The notes beneath the pieces are model-generated. The model was given only the letters and a program-made list of their open reading frames with translations. It was not told where the DNA came from and did no database searches. Of a stretch of DNA of 64,000 nt, positions 11,837 through 24,300 are shown piece after piece. Origin of the DNA: Adineta vaga (Eukaryota > Rotifera); NCBI GenBank assembly GCA_021613535.1, contig CP075496.1:6510001-6574000 (forward strand), given 5' to 3'. The number at the start of each line of letters is the position of its first letter. Position 1 is the stretch's first letter. The translations under genes and the position numbers were made by a program.

Positions 11837-14593
11837 ATGTAAAAAGAACTTTCTGAATAGTTCCCAAAATCCTCCTTTTCTTCTCTTCTTCCATCCGTCC
11901 CTATTTTTTGATTATTATCATCATCCACAAAATGTCGACCAGCATCAACAGATACCTACGAAAGTCCTAGATGATTTATGCAGGTAAAATTAATGACATG
12001 AATGAAAATTGATGGAATCTATTGATTTTATTTTAGTCGTTTTATTATAAATATTCCTGCTGAACAACGTGAAGATCTTGTTCGTGTCTTATTCGCTGTA
12101 GAATTAGCTCATTGGTTTTTTATTGATTTTTATTGTGAAGATTATAATGATTTACGTGTTTGCAATATTCGAGAATTTGCCCAACAGAGTAAAAATTACA
12201 TTTTAAAAGTAATTGTTGTATTTTTGTTTCTATTTGAAACTTTAGTTTTTCAACATTGTCCATTTTTACGTGATTATGCTTATAATCTCGATCCTATTCT
12301 GTCACGTTGGCGTGGCTATAAATTAAGTGTTCCTACTTATGGAGCCGTTCTACTTGATCCAACTTATGAACATGTTTTACTTGTTCGAGGATTTTATAAT
12401 CGCGAAAGTTGGGGTTTTCCAAAAGGAAAAGTACAAGAAAATGAGAGTCCACTGAAATGTGCTATACGAGAGGTATGTATATATAATTAATATTTTTCTA
12501 AGAGAAATACAAGAAAGAAACTTGTTTTTCCCGTTTTTTTAGGTTATGGAAGAAGTCGGTTTTGATATGAAAGATCGAGCATTTGATGATCAATATTTAG
12601 AACGTGATCTAAATGGACAACTTATCAGATTGTATATTGTTAAACAAGTACCAATGGATACAAAATTTGCAGCTAAAACAAAGAATGAAATAAAAGTAAT
12701 TTTGATGATTTATTTATTTATTTATTGAAATAAAATTATCGTATGTCATTGATTTCAAACTAATTTCTTTCTTTAGGAAATGCGTTGGTTTCGTCTTGCT
12801 GATTTACCTTGTCATCGACGTGATACTACACCTCAGATGACATTGGGACTCAATCCAAAAGCTTTTTTTATGGTTATACCATTCATTAAGTAAGATACAG
12901 ATCAGTTAAATCAGTTTCGCAGAAGATTAACAATATTTTTATTTTTATTTTAGAGATTTACGTCGTTGGATTAATCAAGAACGTGGAATTTATTCTTCAT
13001 CGAATGGTGATTCAGATAATGCGAATGAATATATCAAACGACGTGAACAAGCCCATTTACAGCATCATCAATATACTCAACGACGTCGAACAACAACCTA
13101 TCATGGAGGTGGTACATGTCCACCACCACCTGCTCCTACTCGTCAGCCGACGATTTTACAGAAACTTTTCGGTGTTGATCATCAAACATCTTCGTACAGT
13201 AAGTCAAAGAAAATGATTTGTCACGATGATGAAATTCTATTCTTGATCGATTCAATGAAAATCTATTAAATATGCTAAGAAGTTCTGAGTGACAAATTAA
13301 CTTTACTTTCTATACATTTCAACATGATCTATGTTTTTTCAAGTTCGTGATAATACATCTAATTATGATCAACGAAAAAACTCAAGTAAGATCATTGCTA
13401 ATCTTACAACACAAAGTGCTGATGAACAACAAATATCAACAATAACATCCCAAAAACTACAAACTCAACGTAGTGTACAAGATACAATTCAACGACATTT
13501 TTGTCAAATATTGAAAAATGATTCACTCACTGTTACTGACAATACGTCAATGACGGAAACATTACTCATGCGAGAAAATAGCTCGACTGGCATTGCTCCT
13601 GTATCTACATTAAGTATGTTAGCACGTAGGAGTTAAAAATTGAAATCTATTTCGAACATGATAAGAACTAAGTCCTTGAATGAATCGACCTACACATTAT
13701 TTGAGAGACCTTCGAGATTAATAGACGAACAAAATAGAAACAGATGGATGTAATTTAATGGAGAAATCTATTTGTTTTTCTTAGAATAATTTATTCAAAT
13801 ATTGAATAGAAGTCTGGCTGATTGTTTCTTCCTGGTCGTCTTCTAATGCAAGAAAAGAACAGAGATCTTGAGTTCCATTAATTTCTGTGTCTGCTTTCCG
13901 TATTCTTGTCATTTGCTGGAAAAATATCTCAAGAGAGAATAATGATTAATATTCGTTGCATGATGGATACCTTCAGCAGTAATAGAAAATTGTATACCAA
14001 GAAAAAACGAAGAGAGAAAAAGAAATCTGATCTGTTCGTATATAAACGAATTAATCGAAGCAAAATGTTTTATTTAGATGTAAATCAATTAACACCACCA
14101 ATGTCCAATGATGACGAAAATAAACGTCCAATCACTAGTAAAAATCGCTCAACTAATAAAGAATTCTCGTCACAAAAAGAGAAAAAATCTTTGAACGCAA
14201 CAAGTCAAATTCAATATCGAATTTTACAACGTGGTGAACCAGATGATTCAATTTCTGCGCCGAAAAAATCTCAAATACAAACTGAAGTCAATACTTTAGA
14301 AAATAGTACGAATGCTAAATCTCAACGTAATCGACGTATGTTCAAAAAATTAGAATAATAATCAAAAGATCATGTCAATTTCTTTCTCCTTTGTTCATAT
14401 AGGTCGTACTGATCGACGTGTAAATAATGAAACAAATCGTAAGCAACAAAATCAACAACAACCATTTTCTAATTTAACAAATAATAATTCTTCCAATGGT
14501 TCAAATACTCAAACATTTCGTTATGGTGGTCCACGTTGTTGGACACAATTTCGTTTGAATCGTTCTGAAGTCTTTCGTTGTCTTCGAGAATAA
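11837..14593 (+). CDS. DCP2: mRNA-decapping enzyme subunit 2 (Nudix hydrolase)
   Basis: DCP2 removes the 5' m7G cap of mRNA in cytoplasmic decay complexes and P-bodies. Exons: (about 11837)-11983, 12037-12188, 12246-12472, 12543-12695, 12777-12889, 12954-13198, 13344-13613, 14078-14335, 14403-14593, all in phase. The N-terminal regulatory domain begins [14 protein letters not shown] and contains AHWFFIDFY and [10 protein letters not shown]. The Nudix domain follows with WGFPKGKV and the [10 protein letters not shown] part of the GX5EX7REUXEEXGU box, so the catalytic glutamates are present. Box B ([17 protein letters not shown]) is clear. The tail is long, Gln/Asn/Ser-rich and disordered. The last exon ends [15 protein letters not shown], which resembles the C-terminal segment of animal DCP2. 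The true start is not resolved: the first exon has no in-frame ATG before VLDDLC and its acceptor needs a phase-2 upstream exon. Confidence 0.92.
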
Positions 14594-15421
14594 TTCAAGG
14601 AATACTTTCATTTTTACTTTCGTTTCTTTTTCAGTCATTAAGATCGAAGTTCTTCTTTCTATATTCATGTACATAGGACAGTCAAAACTTCTTCTTTTTT
14701 CTCGTTCTCCCTATCTCATAGATGTGCATGTGTATATCGAATGATGGTGTTTGGACACACAACACACTAACTATCTATCTATGTATTTATCTGTATGACT
14801 TTATTTGTTCGTTTCTCTGAATGATCAATTTGTTTTCTTCTTTTTTTTCTCGTTACATTCCCGTTTCGTTTGTCTTCGTCTTCCGATGATCGGTTTTTGT
14901 CCTCTTCTTGTCATATGTCAAAGACAAAACCTGTGTCATATGTGCCAAACTTGATGGTATTACTCAAGTTTTCGTTGGTTTCTCTTTTTTCTTCTATTTG
15001 CATTTAGTTTTGTGCTATATGAAAAGGAAAATGCTGAAGCACGAGCAACAGTTTGTTGTAGTAGTTGTATATCAATCTCATCTCGTTGTTTTTCTTTTCT
15101 CATAGACGACCAAAGCAAATGTGATGAGTGTTCGTCTATGTTTCATCTTGAAATCTTTTTTTCTTGTTCGTCTGTACTCGATAATGGTTTTCTCAGTCTT
15201 TTTGTTCTCTCTCTCACTCTCTTTCCCAACAAACGAATGTGACATGCATACATGTCGTTTTCCTATGTGTATGTGTGATCATCATTAGTGTCTCCTGTCA
15301 TTTTTCGTTTTTTCTGTTTGTTGATCTATATCGATCAGTTCTAAATAAGTGTTTCTGTGTGCATGCGTGCTTTTTTCTTCTTTCTTGTCTCGGCAAATAT
15401 CTATGTATGTCTTTGTGCGTC

Positions 15422-15544
15422 TATATATATATATATATACATATTATATCAGAAGTAAAATAAACGAACCATCAAGAGAATCATCTTAGCTCACTTATGT
15501 TCAATGTCATTCAAAGATGAATACATATATATATATATATATAT
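15422..15544. repeat. Two (TA)n microsatellites
   Basis: Alternating TA runs at about 15422-15440 and 15523-15544 flank a candidate poly(A) signal at 15459. Confidence 0.8.
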
Positions 15545-15790
15545 ACATTCGATCGGAGATAAACGAATAAGTGGAATTACATCATTGAATGAGTGTTTAG
15601 TTTGTCGATGTCAACTTTTGTTGTTTTTTTTTCTTTTGATAATGGTAATTATCAAATAAGAAAAAAAGAAAAGAAAGTTCTTTAGTCGTTTCCTCAATTC
15701 TTTTTTCATATTGCCTTCCATCTGTCTTGCTTGCGCGATTCTATGTCATTAACAAACGAGACAAGTAAATTCGCTTTCTCCGGTTCTTTT

Positions 15791-15817
15791 GCTTCTTCTT
15801 CTTCTTCTTCTTCTTCT
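15791..15817. repeat. (CTT)n microsatellite
   Basis: Nine or so CTT units lie in the DCP2/synaptotagmin-like spacer, followed 100 bp on by purine tracts rich in GAGA and GAAA. Confidence 0.8.
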
Positions 15818-16135
15818 CCTCTCTGTTTCTGTAATTCTTGCTAGCAAAATGAATGACATTTGTGCAAGAATGATGGTAATGGCAAACAAGAAGCTAGTCA
15901 TCTGCACACCCGAGAGAGCAATAGAAAGAGAGAAAGAAAGAAAGAGGGAGAGAAAACTTGAGTCTCTTTCTTAGTAGTCGCTCTTACAGAGAGAGAGAGA
16001 GAGAAAAGAATGTCAAGTCTAATAACGATAACAAAACTCATCATTCATTTTGTCAAATGATTTTGGAATCTTAAACACGCAAATATTATATATATACATA
16101 TCTTAAAACACTCATTTTGTTGAAAACTACATCTA

Positions 16136-17947
16136 ATGGAAGAGCAATTGAGAGACAGTGATACATATCAAAGATTCCTTCGAATGTTGACTAAACAGAA
16201 GGATGATGATGATGATCAGAGCACTACTCTTACAATACAATCATCGAATATAAATAGTATGTATGAAAATTTTGATCGGAAATATTCGTTTTTTTCTAAT
16301 AGATAAAGTTATCGAATCCATGTAGAAGTGCATTGTGTAGTAAAACATTCATTTATCAAGGGATTTTCTCGGATAATTATAGAATTACTTTGTTGATCAG
16401 TTTTTTTCCTTTTTCTCTATCATAAAGATTTATTTTTATCTGATGTGATCCTCTGTTCTACTCTAATATATTCTATCATTAGACGAGCATCCATTCCCAT
16501 TGACAATGTTTGTTGCAATAATTTCATCATTGATGATTGTTGGATTTCTGCTTGGATTAGTTGCTACTCGGTATTTTACATATTTTAAACGACGTCAAAA
16601 TGATTCAAAGAATTTACCTTACAATCTCTCGAATTATGATCGTCGAAAATTTGCATCTACATCTTTCGATAGTCTTACACCATCACCTTCAGTAAAATCC
16701 AATCTTCATGCTAATGCTGAAATTAATGAAACGAGTCGAATCATTAAAAGTTCATTTTCATGGCCTGAAGGAGCCCTACTGCATCATGATCAACAACAAC
16801 AAAAACAGCAGCAAGAAAAAGATGAATGTTTATCAACGATGTCAAATTCATCAACAATGGAACATATTTATGAGCCAGCATCATTAACATTCGCTGTACG
16901 ATGGGATGATAATCTTCGATCATTATTTGTTCGAATTATGAATGCACGAGATCTTCTTGTTTATCGTCGAAATCGCCAATCAATATTGATCGATTCTTAT
17001 GTTCGAATCGAACTTATCTTAACGAAATCTGATCAAACACGAGGTAAATAATCAAATATTTTGAATAATGTTTATTTTTTCTTTGATTTCTAAAGAACCT
17101 TTACAATCCATGCGTACTCATATCATCAAGAAAAATTCTCATCCAATTTATAATGAACTATTTGAATTTTCAAATATTCATTCAACGAATCTTTCTTTAC
17201 TTTTTACAATATTAACATACGATACATTTACGCGAGATGAAATTCTTGGTGAAGTTACATTTCCTATTATTTTACCGGATGGAATAACAACAAATGGTCT
17301 TGAAACAACGGAAACAACATTTACGCAAGATATTATACCACGATATAAACAGGTAAAAAGAAATAGGAATATTTTATCAAAATTGAATTTTCAAACTCAT
17401 CAGTACATTGTATTCACAAAATGTCCTTTGATATATTTAGTTGAGCAATCAACAACTTGGTCAGATGCTTATCTCACTATGTTATCAACCCGTAGATAGT
17501 ACAATAACATTAATTGTTTTAAAAGCATCAAATTTACCACGTATAAGTACGACGAGATTAATTAGTGAGTCATATAGAAAATGATTTCATCGAATAAATG
17601 TCAATAATATTCTATATTTTTTAGATCCTTATTTTAAAATCTATATGTTTTATAAAGGACAACGGATTGTTAAAAAACGAAGTAGTATCAAACGAACAAC
17701 ACAATGTCCTGTTTATAATGAATGTTTTACATTTCATATACCAGAGAATGATCTACAAAACATTTATTTCGATATTATTCTATTTGATTATGATCATCAT
17801 ATGAAACATGAACCAATTGGAATATTTTCAATTGGAAATCATACAAATGAAAGAAATCAACATTGGCATGATGTATGTCATCGACAAATTAGCAAACAAA
17901 TAGCTCAATGGTATGAATTAAAACCATTCAATGTATCGAATTATTGA
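16136..17947 (+). CDS. Synaptotagmin-like protein, one TM segment and two C2 domains
   Basis: Likely a vesicle-membrane trafficking protein. Exons in phase: 16136-16256, 16483-17043, 17096-17352, 17441-17564, 17625-17947. The N-terminus is short and acidic (QKDDDDDQ), followed by one membrane segment (FVAIISSLMIVGFLLGLVAT) and a basic stop-transfer patch. A Ser/Gln-rich linker leads to C2A (SYVRIELILTK, KKNSHPIYNELFEF, LTYDTFTRDEILGEV). C2B has ISLCYQPVDSTITLIVLKA, INPYFKIYM, a basic KKRSSIKRT strand, CPVYNECFTFHIP and the terminal W-x-E-L signature (QWYELKP). Several calcium-binding aspartates look replaced: INPY instead of the usual SDPY in C2B, and a shortened second loop in C2A. Calcium binding may therefore be weak or lost. 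The C2B domain resembles the synaptotagmin 4/11 type, but I cannot assign the subfamily. Confidence 0.85.
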
Positions 17948-20900
17948 GAGAACTATTGTTCTTTCTTTCTTTTTTGTATGGATGTCACATATCATCACGA
18001 CTATTATATAGCCAATGATTTACTACGTGTTGTTGTTATTGTCAATATCATTTTATTATCTGATAAATAAATAAATAAATCTCGACGAAGAAGAAGGTGT
18101 ATTGTCATTTATTTTTCGAAAGAATAAGTTCCATAGTTATTTGAAGATCTTTGTTTTGTTTTGTTTTTCTTCAAACTAATATTTATCTTGGTATTCATAG
18201 AATTTTCTGAGAAGACAAATTGACAATTTGGTAAAACGGAAGGATTTTTGTTTCATATCCGTTATGTTAGTAGCCTAACACAGTTGAATTCAATGTATGA
18301 TTTCTATGAAAAATACATTGAAAATAACAGAAAGAAGCATCAAAGAAAGTACTTTTTTGTTAACTTGATTTTACAAAAATTAAAGACGATATATCATATT
18401 ATCTTACTTGAAAGACAACTTATAGATATATCAACAAAGTTTAGTCATCAAATTGATTTCATATCTCTACAAATACGATAGACCATTTGACTATAACCAC
18501 AAATTCTTGATTTCTTCGTACAATTTTCAATTGCCAGATGAAATTACATTGCACTAATCATATCCATCTCTGACTATTCATGTCAGTTTAAAGTCACAGT
18601 TCTATCAAACTAGTATCTTATTTTCCAATGCGTAAAGAAAGACTTTCCAATGTTAGTATTACCAACTCTGTCTGATAGATTCTTTCAATTCTTCGTTAAC
18701 CAATTCTTATGAAAACAATTCTGCAAACGAGTATTGATCGACGACTAAGATTTATTCTTATCATTCGCTGCTAAAAAATCAACAATCTTCAATTGCATCA
18801 ATAAACTTCATGTTAATTCTCTTGTGTGATTAAGATCAAACTCTGCATCGTATATATATTGACATAATCAAATATCGGAAATAAATAAAATATACATTAT
18901 AAAATCTCATCTAGCTAAATTTCTCTTTTTTTCTTCATTTTAAAAATAATCAATGAAACCTCGTAAAATCTAATGATTTTCTAAGAATTAAATAAAAAGA
19001 TTTAATTTTCACTATCATTTCTCATATATCAATTAGATTTTCCAACAAGAATTCAGACATTTAAATCAGTTGATTTGAAAGAAAGTTATTTCCGTACAAT
19101 ATTTCTTTTTCAGTTCTTTAAATCATAAAATAATCATTGACAAACAAAACCAATGTTCACTCAATCATCTTTTCTCGTTTTTTTTTCTTCACCACATATA
19201 TAAATATATATTTGTCCGTTTCGAGCGCCACAATCACTCAGCATCACAATATATATATTCTCCTTTTTTTTTAAGCAAGTGTATATATATGTACACACAC
19301 ACATATATATATTCATTCTTCTTTGTCTTTCTTATTGAATACATCTATCTCGATAAAACTAAAGCTGAAGGTGGAGATTATATTACAAAAATAGCAAATC
19401 TTTTATGAATAAATTACAACAAAAAGAAAAACGGTTAGTTATTTTATAAGACTATATGAGTCTTTCTTCTTTTTTTTTTCTTTTCTCAGATTTTTTTCTT
19501 GTATTATGTCTGTCTTATTTAACATTCGTCGTCAGTAACAGAAACATCGTCGTCATCGGGTTTGTTGTTTTTATTACCTATTCCTTTAAAAAACTTTCGT
19601 CGTCTTTTTTTTGTGATAATATTCTTATACAATGAACGATTGGAAGATTGATCTTATTTTACCAATGGATCGATGCCCTTGACCTCGACCTTTTCTCTGA
19701 TCATTATAACCTTTTTTTTTATAGTAAAGAAAGAAACGACACGATTGAATATGTGTATTATAGAAATGACCATTACCACCTGTTCAATAAAAAGTAATTA
19801 TTCAAAGAGAAAAGAGATTCTGTTCAGAGAAACAGAGAAAATAATTATTGATGATAGTGTTAAGTTGATCGTGATTTGTATTAATTATTTATTCGAACTT
19901 TTCCTTCTATTTTGTTTTGTTTACGATTATGTTGATTAAAAGACATTCATATGTTATTTCATGACTTTAAATTTATAATTGTATTGTCTTTCTTTCATTC
20001 GCTCTTCTTATTCTTAACCGACGTATCTTGTCCTTCGAATCGACTTGCGATTTTCACATTTTTTTTCTTCGTCCCGTTGTGTGATTTTCATGTGTACAAA
20101 AGAGACTGAGAGATTGTGTACGTATGTCTGCTGTTGACTATTTGCACAATTACATTCGCTCGTTCTTAGGTGCAATGTGTTCAAATGCATTTTATCGTTT
20201 GAAAGTAAAATGACAGGAAGAATATTTGTAATTTTTTTTTCTCTTATTCCTTGAATATATTTCTCTTTTAAAAAAAAACATCGACTGATGCATTGAGTAC
20301 ATATGCATGATATCGATATTAGACCAAACACTATTGTTGCGAATGAAGAGAAGAGAGTAGGATAAAATGTAAAGAGAGAAATGACGACTTATTTATTTGT
20401 TTACGAATAGAGCGCTGCGACCGCCTACTCTTAATGACATTCTCTGCAAAAAAATGCGAAGGAGAATAGTGGAGAGATGAAAAATAGAATATGGTTGAGT
20501 CGCCGCCATAGTGTGTATGTTGTTCGAGGAAGGTTAGTTAAAGCATAAATGTATAGTTCTTTCTCTATGGTTGTGTGTGTCGACGTCTCTTTTTCCTTCT
20601 TCTTTTTTTCTTTATCGCGAGCGTCCATGTTTGTCTTCACTGCTTCAATGGATGATTGTTGGATTCGTTGTTCGCATCATCAACATCATGTACATATGCA
20701 TCTTCAACTGAGCTAGACAAGAAAAAAATCTGGACATTGAACTATTTCACTTTTTTTTCTCGTTCTCTCATTTCTTCTTCTTTTTTTCTCTCTTCTCGAA
20801 CTTGTTCATATTTGTCACTACCTATATTTAGAAAAGTAATCACATAAGATATTCGATAAAGCGAGATATTACGATCGACATACTCTCTTTCAATGATAGA

Positions 20901-21577
20901 ATATTGACAATATCATTAAATTGAATTTTTCTTTTTTTGAATTCAATATAAATTTGATTTGATAGGTTGATTGAAAGTTATGTTATTGCATAAGCGTCTC
21001 ATTCAAATAGATTCTATAATACGCTGAATAACGGCGATGGCGATAAAACATCAACCCTTCCCATCAACAAAAAAAATAGAAGAATGGAAAAAAAACTGGA
21101 ATATAAGGGTAAGTCGTGTTCGTCGAGCAAAATGAGAGAGAGAGAGTAGACACATGATAGCGATGAATAACCCTTTTCCGCTACGTCCAACACTGCCGGT
21201 AAACAAAACACATCAACATGTATAGGATGGAATTGCATGAAGACGCGAAGGTTCTTTTCCTCACCTGTCTCTTCGTCATTTACACTGTGCGCTCTTATTA
21301 TTATTATTGTTGTTGTTGTTATTATTGTTCTTTTTTTATTCTTCGTCAGTTCTTTTACTTCCATTTCTCAAACAATTCGGTGCATTGAATATTGTATTTA
21401 CTCACATATGTCATTCATTTGATAGAGTTGTTTCTCTATCAATCATGTATTCAGTTTACTTCTATTTTTCCCTCTTTCTCTCTCTCAATTCTAGATACCT
21501 ATCATATTGTCAATCAAATCATTCATATACATACAAATATATATATATATATCTATATATAAATAGAAAATCTTATA
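17948..21577. other. Gene-poor spacer with AT and pyrimidine tracts
   Basis: The first 150 bp hold overlapping AATAAA signals (about 18064-18080) for the upstream gene. The rest contains T-rich tracts, short TA runs (19195-19315, 21535-21560) and small open frames (18248-18481, 19673-19939, 20014-20331, 21014-21364) made of simple sequence. None has a recognisable domain. The last few hundred bases presumably include the GATAD2 promoter. I see no RNA gene. Confidence 0.55.
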
Positions 21578-24300
21578 ATGATATCAAATAATGGCCTGAA
21601 ACGTAAATCATCATCATTATCATTAGATAATAGTAATGTCACAACAACACCTCATCAAAATCCAATATCAACATTAACAAAACGATTCCGTACTAATGCT
21701 TATGACGAGTAAGTTAAAAAATAAATAAAAAATGAGAAACATTGCGGGCGAGTTGCCCGCTGCCTTATTCGTTCGTTCAGTCATCATCCTATATTTCTCC
21801 TTCTTTTTCTATCCGAATATGATGATTGTCGTGGTAACGTTCAATTGGACGTCCTCGTCGACGACGTTTGTAGTGGCGTTCCACCATCACCCTCACACCA
21901 GATAGATATTTTCATCCCTTCTTTTTCTTCGTTTTTCTTTCTTTTCTCTCTTCTTGTTTCTCGTCCCACCTTCCGCCATTCACTGCTTCCGAACATTAAA
22001 TCGAACCTCGCCACCGTTGTTACTTACTCGTCGTATACATCTTGTTTCGTTCTTTTTCTTTTCCTTTATCCTGAACGAACAAAAATAACAAATAACAACA
22101 ATATTAACAACAATGATCATCATTCTCTTTCATTGAAATGAATTCATCGAGTATTTTGTCTTTCAGAAAAATCAATCAGAATGAACATCGAATGTCATTG
22201 TTGTCAACAAAAATTAAAAATGAACATGATTCGAAAAAGATGACAATTACTAACGGTGAACAAAGAAATACTTTTAAACGATTAGATGAATCTGAAATGA
22301 CTCCAACAATGCTCGTTGAATATCGTCGACTTCAACATGAATTACAATGTCAAGAAGCTCTTCTTGTGCTTATGCAAAAACTAAAAGCAAACCAACGGCT
22401 AGCATCACAAACTAATAATAACACTAGTAATGGTATAAAACAACGATCATCAACAGGAATCCCATCGACGGCTACAAAATTAAATCAGCAATTACCGAAT
22501 TCAGATGGAAAAACTCCAATTACAGCAACAAAACAACAATCTGTAGATACTTCTTGGTTTAAAAATAAAACTATTCTTTTTTCGTTTGTTTTAGAATATT
22601 TCGAATCGATCAACACCAACAAAAACACCACATCCTAATCAATATACAGTTAATCGTTCGAATAATAATGCACAAATTTCACAACAACAATCATCAAAAC
22701 ATTCTCTATCAACACCTCAGGCAACACGTCAGTCAAATAATACTACAAATAATAATAGTACGTTGCCAGCAGCCGCAACGCGTATATCATCGACAGTACC
22801 AACATCGGCGACGAAAAATTCTTCGGTGACATCAAATACAAGCAGTTTATCAAAAAGTATATTTCCGATACAAATCAGATTTCAAAATAAATCAGTCAGA
22901 GAAGGAATTTTCAAATACTTCTTTTACCGATATAAAGTTGATGTTTTCCAACTCCTTTTTTACTAGCTGACTACGAAAATGATTGTCAGATGAGACGGTT
23001 ATCCTATAAATTTGTTTATAGTATGAAAAGATGATTCAATAGAATCTGAGATGACTATTACAAGCTCGTTCTCCTATCAACTCTGATTCACGTGTCTGAA
23101 AAGTAATAGAGTATATATAATTTTTAAAAGAGTCAATGAGCTGATGAATTTACTTTATCCGTTCGACACATAGATTCATACAAATGTAGTTTCTATACCT
23201 TATTGCACTTTATAGATACGATCCATTTGATATATTTATTTTTCATAGGTAATGGTATTGCTGCTGAACAACATTTATTAAATGCAAAATTAGCATTACG
23301 TAAACAACTTGAACAAACTTTATTACAAATTCCAACACCTAAACCGTCCACATGTGATTTAACATTTATTCCTGGTGTTAATGGTTGGTCTGAATTTCTT
23401 GCTTATCTTGGTCTCGAACAAGCAATTAATACTTATACAGATATTGTTATACGTCGTGCTCCACCAGATTTTACAATGACTCTACCACATGTATGTGCCC
23501 AATGTGGTACAGATTGGACTGTCACATGGCATGAAGTCGTATCAACTAATGAGACAAATTCCGATGAAAAAATTCTTTGTGATCGTTGTTCGAAATCATC
23601 ACAAAAGAAATTACTTAAACAAGATCATTCAAATCGTTTACGACAAGCATTTATCAAAGCATTACAACAAGAAAAAGAACTTGATGCAAAATTTCAACAT
23701 CAAACACCTCCATCATCAACATCCACTACACCCACTACAAATTCATCAACAGCAATTAAACAATCGTCATCTTCTCATCAACATAGTAAACATTCGACTA
23801 AATCACTATCGACTAAAACAAGTTCAAATCATCATTCTCATCATCATAATAATAATAGTTCACATAATAATAATAATAATAATAATCATCATCATCATCA
23901 TTCGCATTCGCATCATCATCATCATGGTGGGAAAAGTCATAATAGTTCATCGAAAAGTCATAGTAGTTCGTCGAAAAGTCATAGTACAAATCTTTCAACA
24001 TTAGCACCATCACCTGCTGAAACATTAGCATCAACTTTAGCTGCTTTACAAACAAATGAGCAAATGGAATTTTTTCAAAAACATTTCCTTTCCAACATGC
24101 TTCCATATGCTGTTGCTAATCAAGCAGCAGCACTTGCAGCAAAATCGAGTCATCAACAACAACAACAACAAGCAGCTTTAGCCGCCTTACCCGCTATGGC
24201 TGCTTCACTTATGCGCCAACCTAATCCAGCTCAATATTTACTCGATATGATCCCACAAGCAGCTAAACAACAGCATCATCATCATCATCATTCGAAATGA
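21578..24300 (+). CDS. GATAD2: GATAD2/p66 transcriptional repressor, NuRD complex subunit
   Basis: p66 links MBD and CHD subunits within the Mi-2/NuRD chromatin complex in the nucleus. Exons: 21578-21708, 22167-22542, 22595-22856, 23249-24300, all in phase. The protein starts with a basic Ser-rich stretch (LKRKSSS). The first conserved region CR1 is a coiled coil (MTPTMLVEYRRLQHELQCQE, then LVLMQKLKANQRL) that in other animals pairs with MBD2/3. The second region runs LNAKLALRKQLEQTLLQIP and STCDLTFIPGV. The single GATA-type zinc finger has CAQCGTDWTVTW and later CDRC, followed by KKLLKQDHSNRLRQAFIKAL. The C-terminal third is low complexity: His/Asn/Ser runs, a Gln run and a closing His run. 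One or two GATAD2 paralogs exist in vertebrates, so no A/B assignment is meant. Confidence 0.9.
21744..21760. other. GC-rich hairpin in the first GATAD2 intron
   Basis: GCGGGC (21744-21749) and GCCCGC (21755-21760) are perfect inverted repeats with a 5-nt loop, standing out in an AT-rich intron just after exon 1. Confidence 0.4.
23835..23930 (+). repeat. CAT/AAT trinucleotide tract encoding His/Asn
   Basis: Runs of CAT and AAT codons inside GATAD2 exon 4 encode alternating poly-His and poly-Asn. A related His run closes the protein at about 24270-24294. Confidence 0.85.

Larger units (their letters stand above)
14594..16135. other. Pyrimidine-rich DCP2 3' flank with microsatellites
   Basis: After the DCP2 stop the plus strand is strongly T/C-rich to about 15440, consistent with a long 3' UTR. 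A candidate AATAAA lies at 15459-15464. (TA)n runs occur at about 15422-15440 and 15523-15544, a (CTT)n run at 15791-15817, and GAGA/GAAA tracts at 15917-16004. Open frames here, such as 14908-15105, 15239-15463 and 15789-15974, are translations of these simple sequences and were not called as genes. Confidence 0.6.

Noticed and set aside
14908-15974. Several overlapping frames 3' of DCP2
   Set aside because: They translate pyrimidine tracts and microsatellites.
21014-21591. Frames on both strands before GATAD2
   Set aside because: Mutually overlapping shadows of TTA/TTG repeats.
23489-24106. 171- and 97-codon frames overlapping GATAD2 exon 4
   Set aside because: Poly-Ile and poly-Asp/Tyr products are shadow frames of the His/Asn codon repeat.
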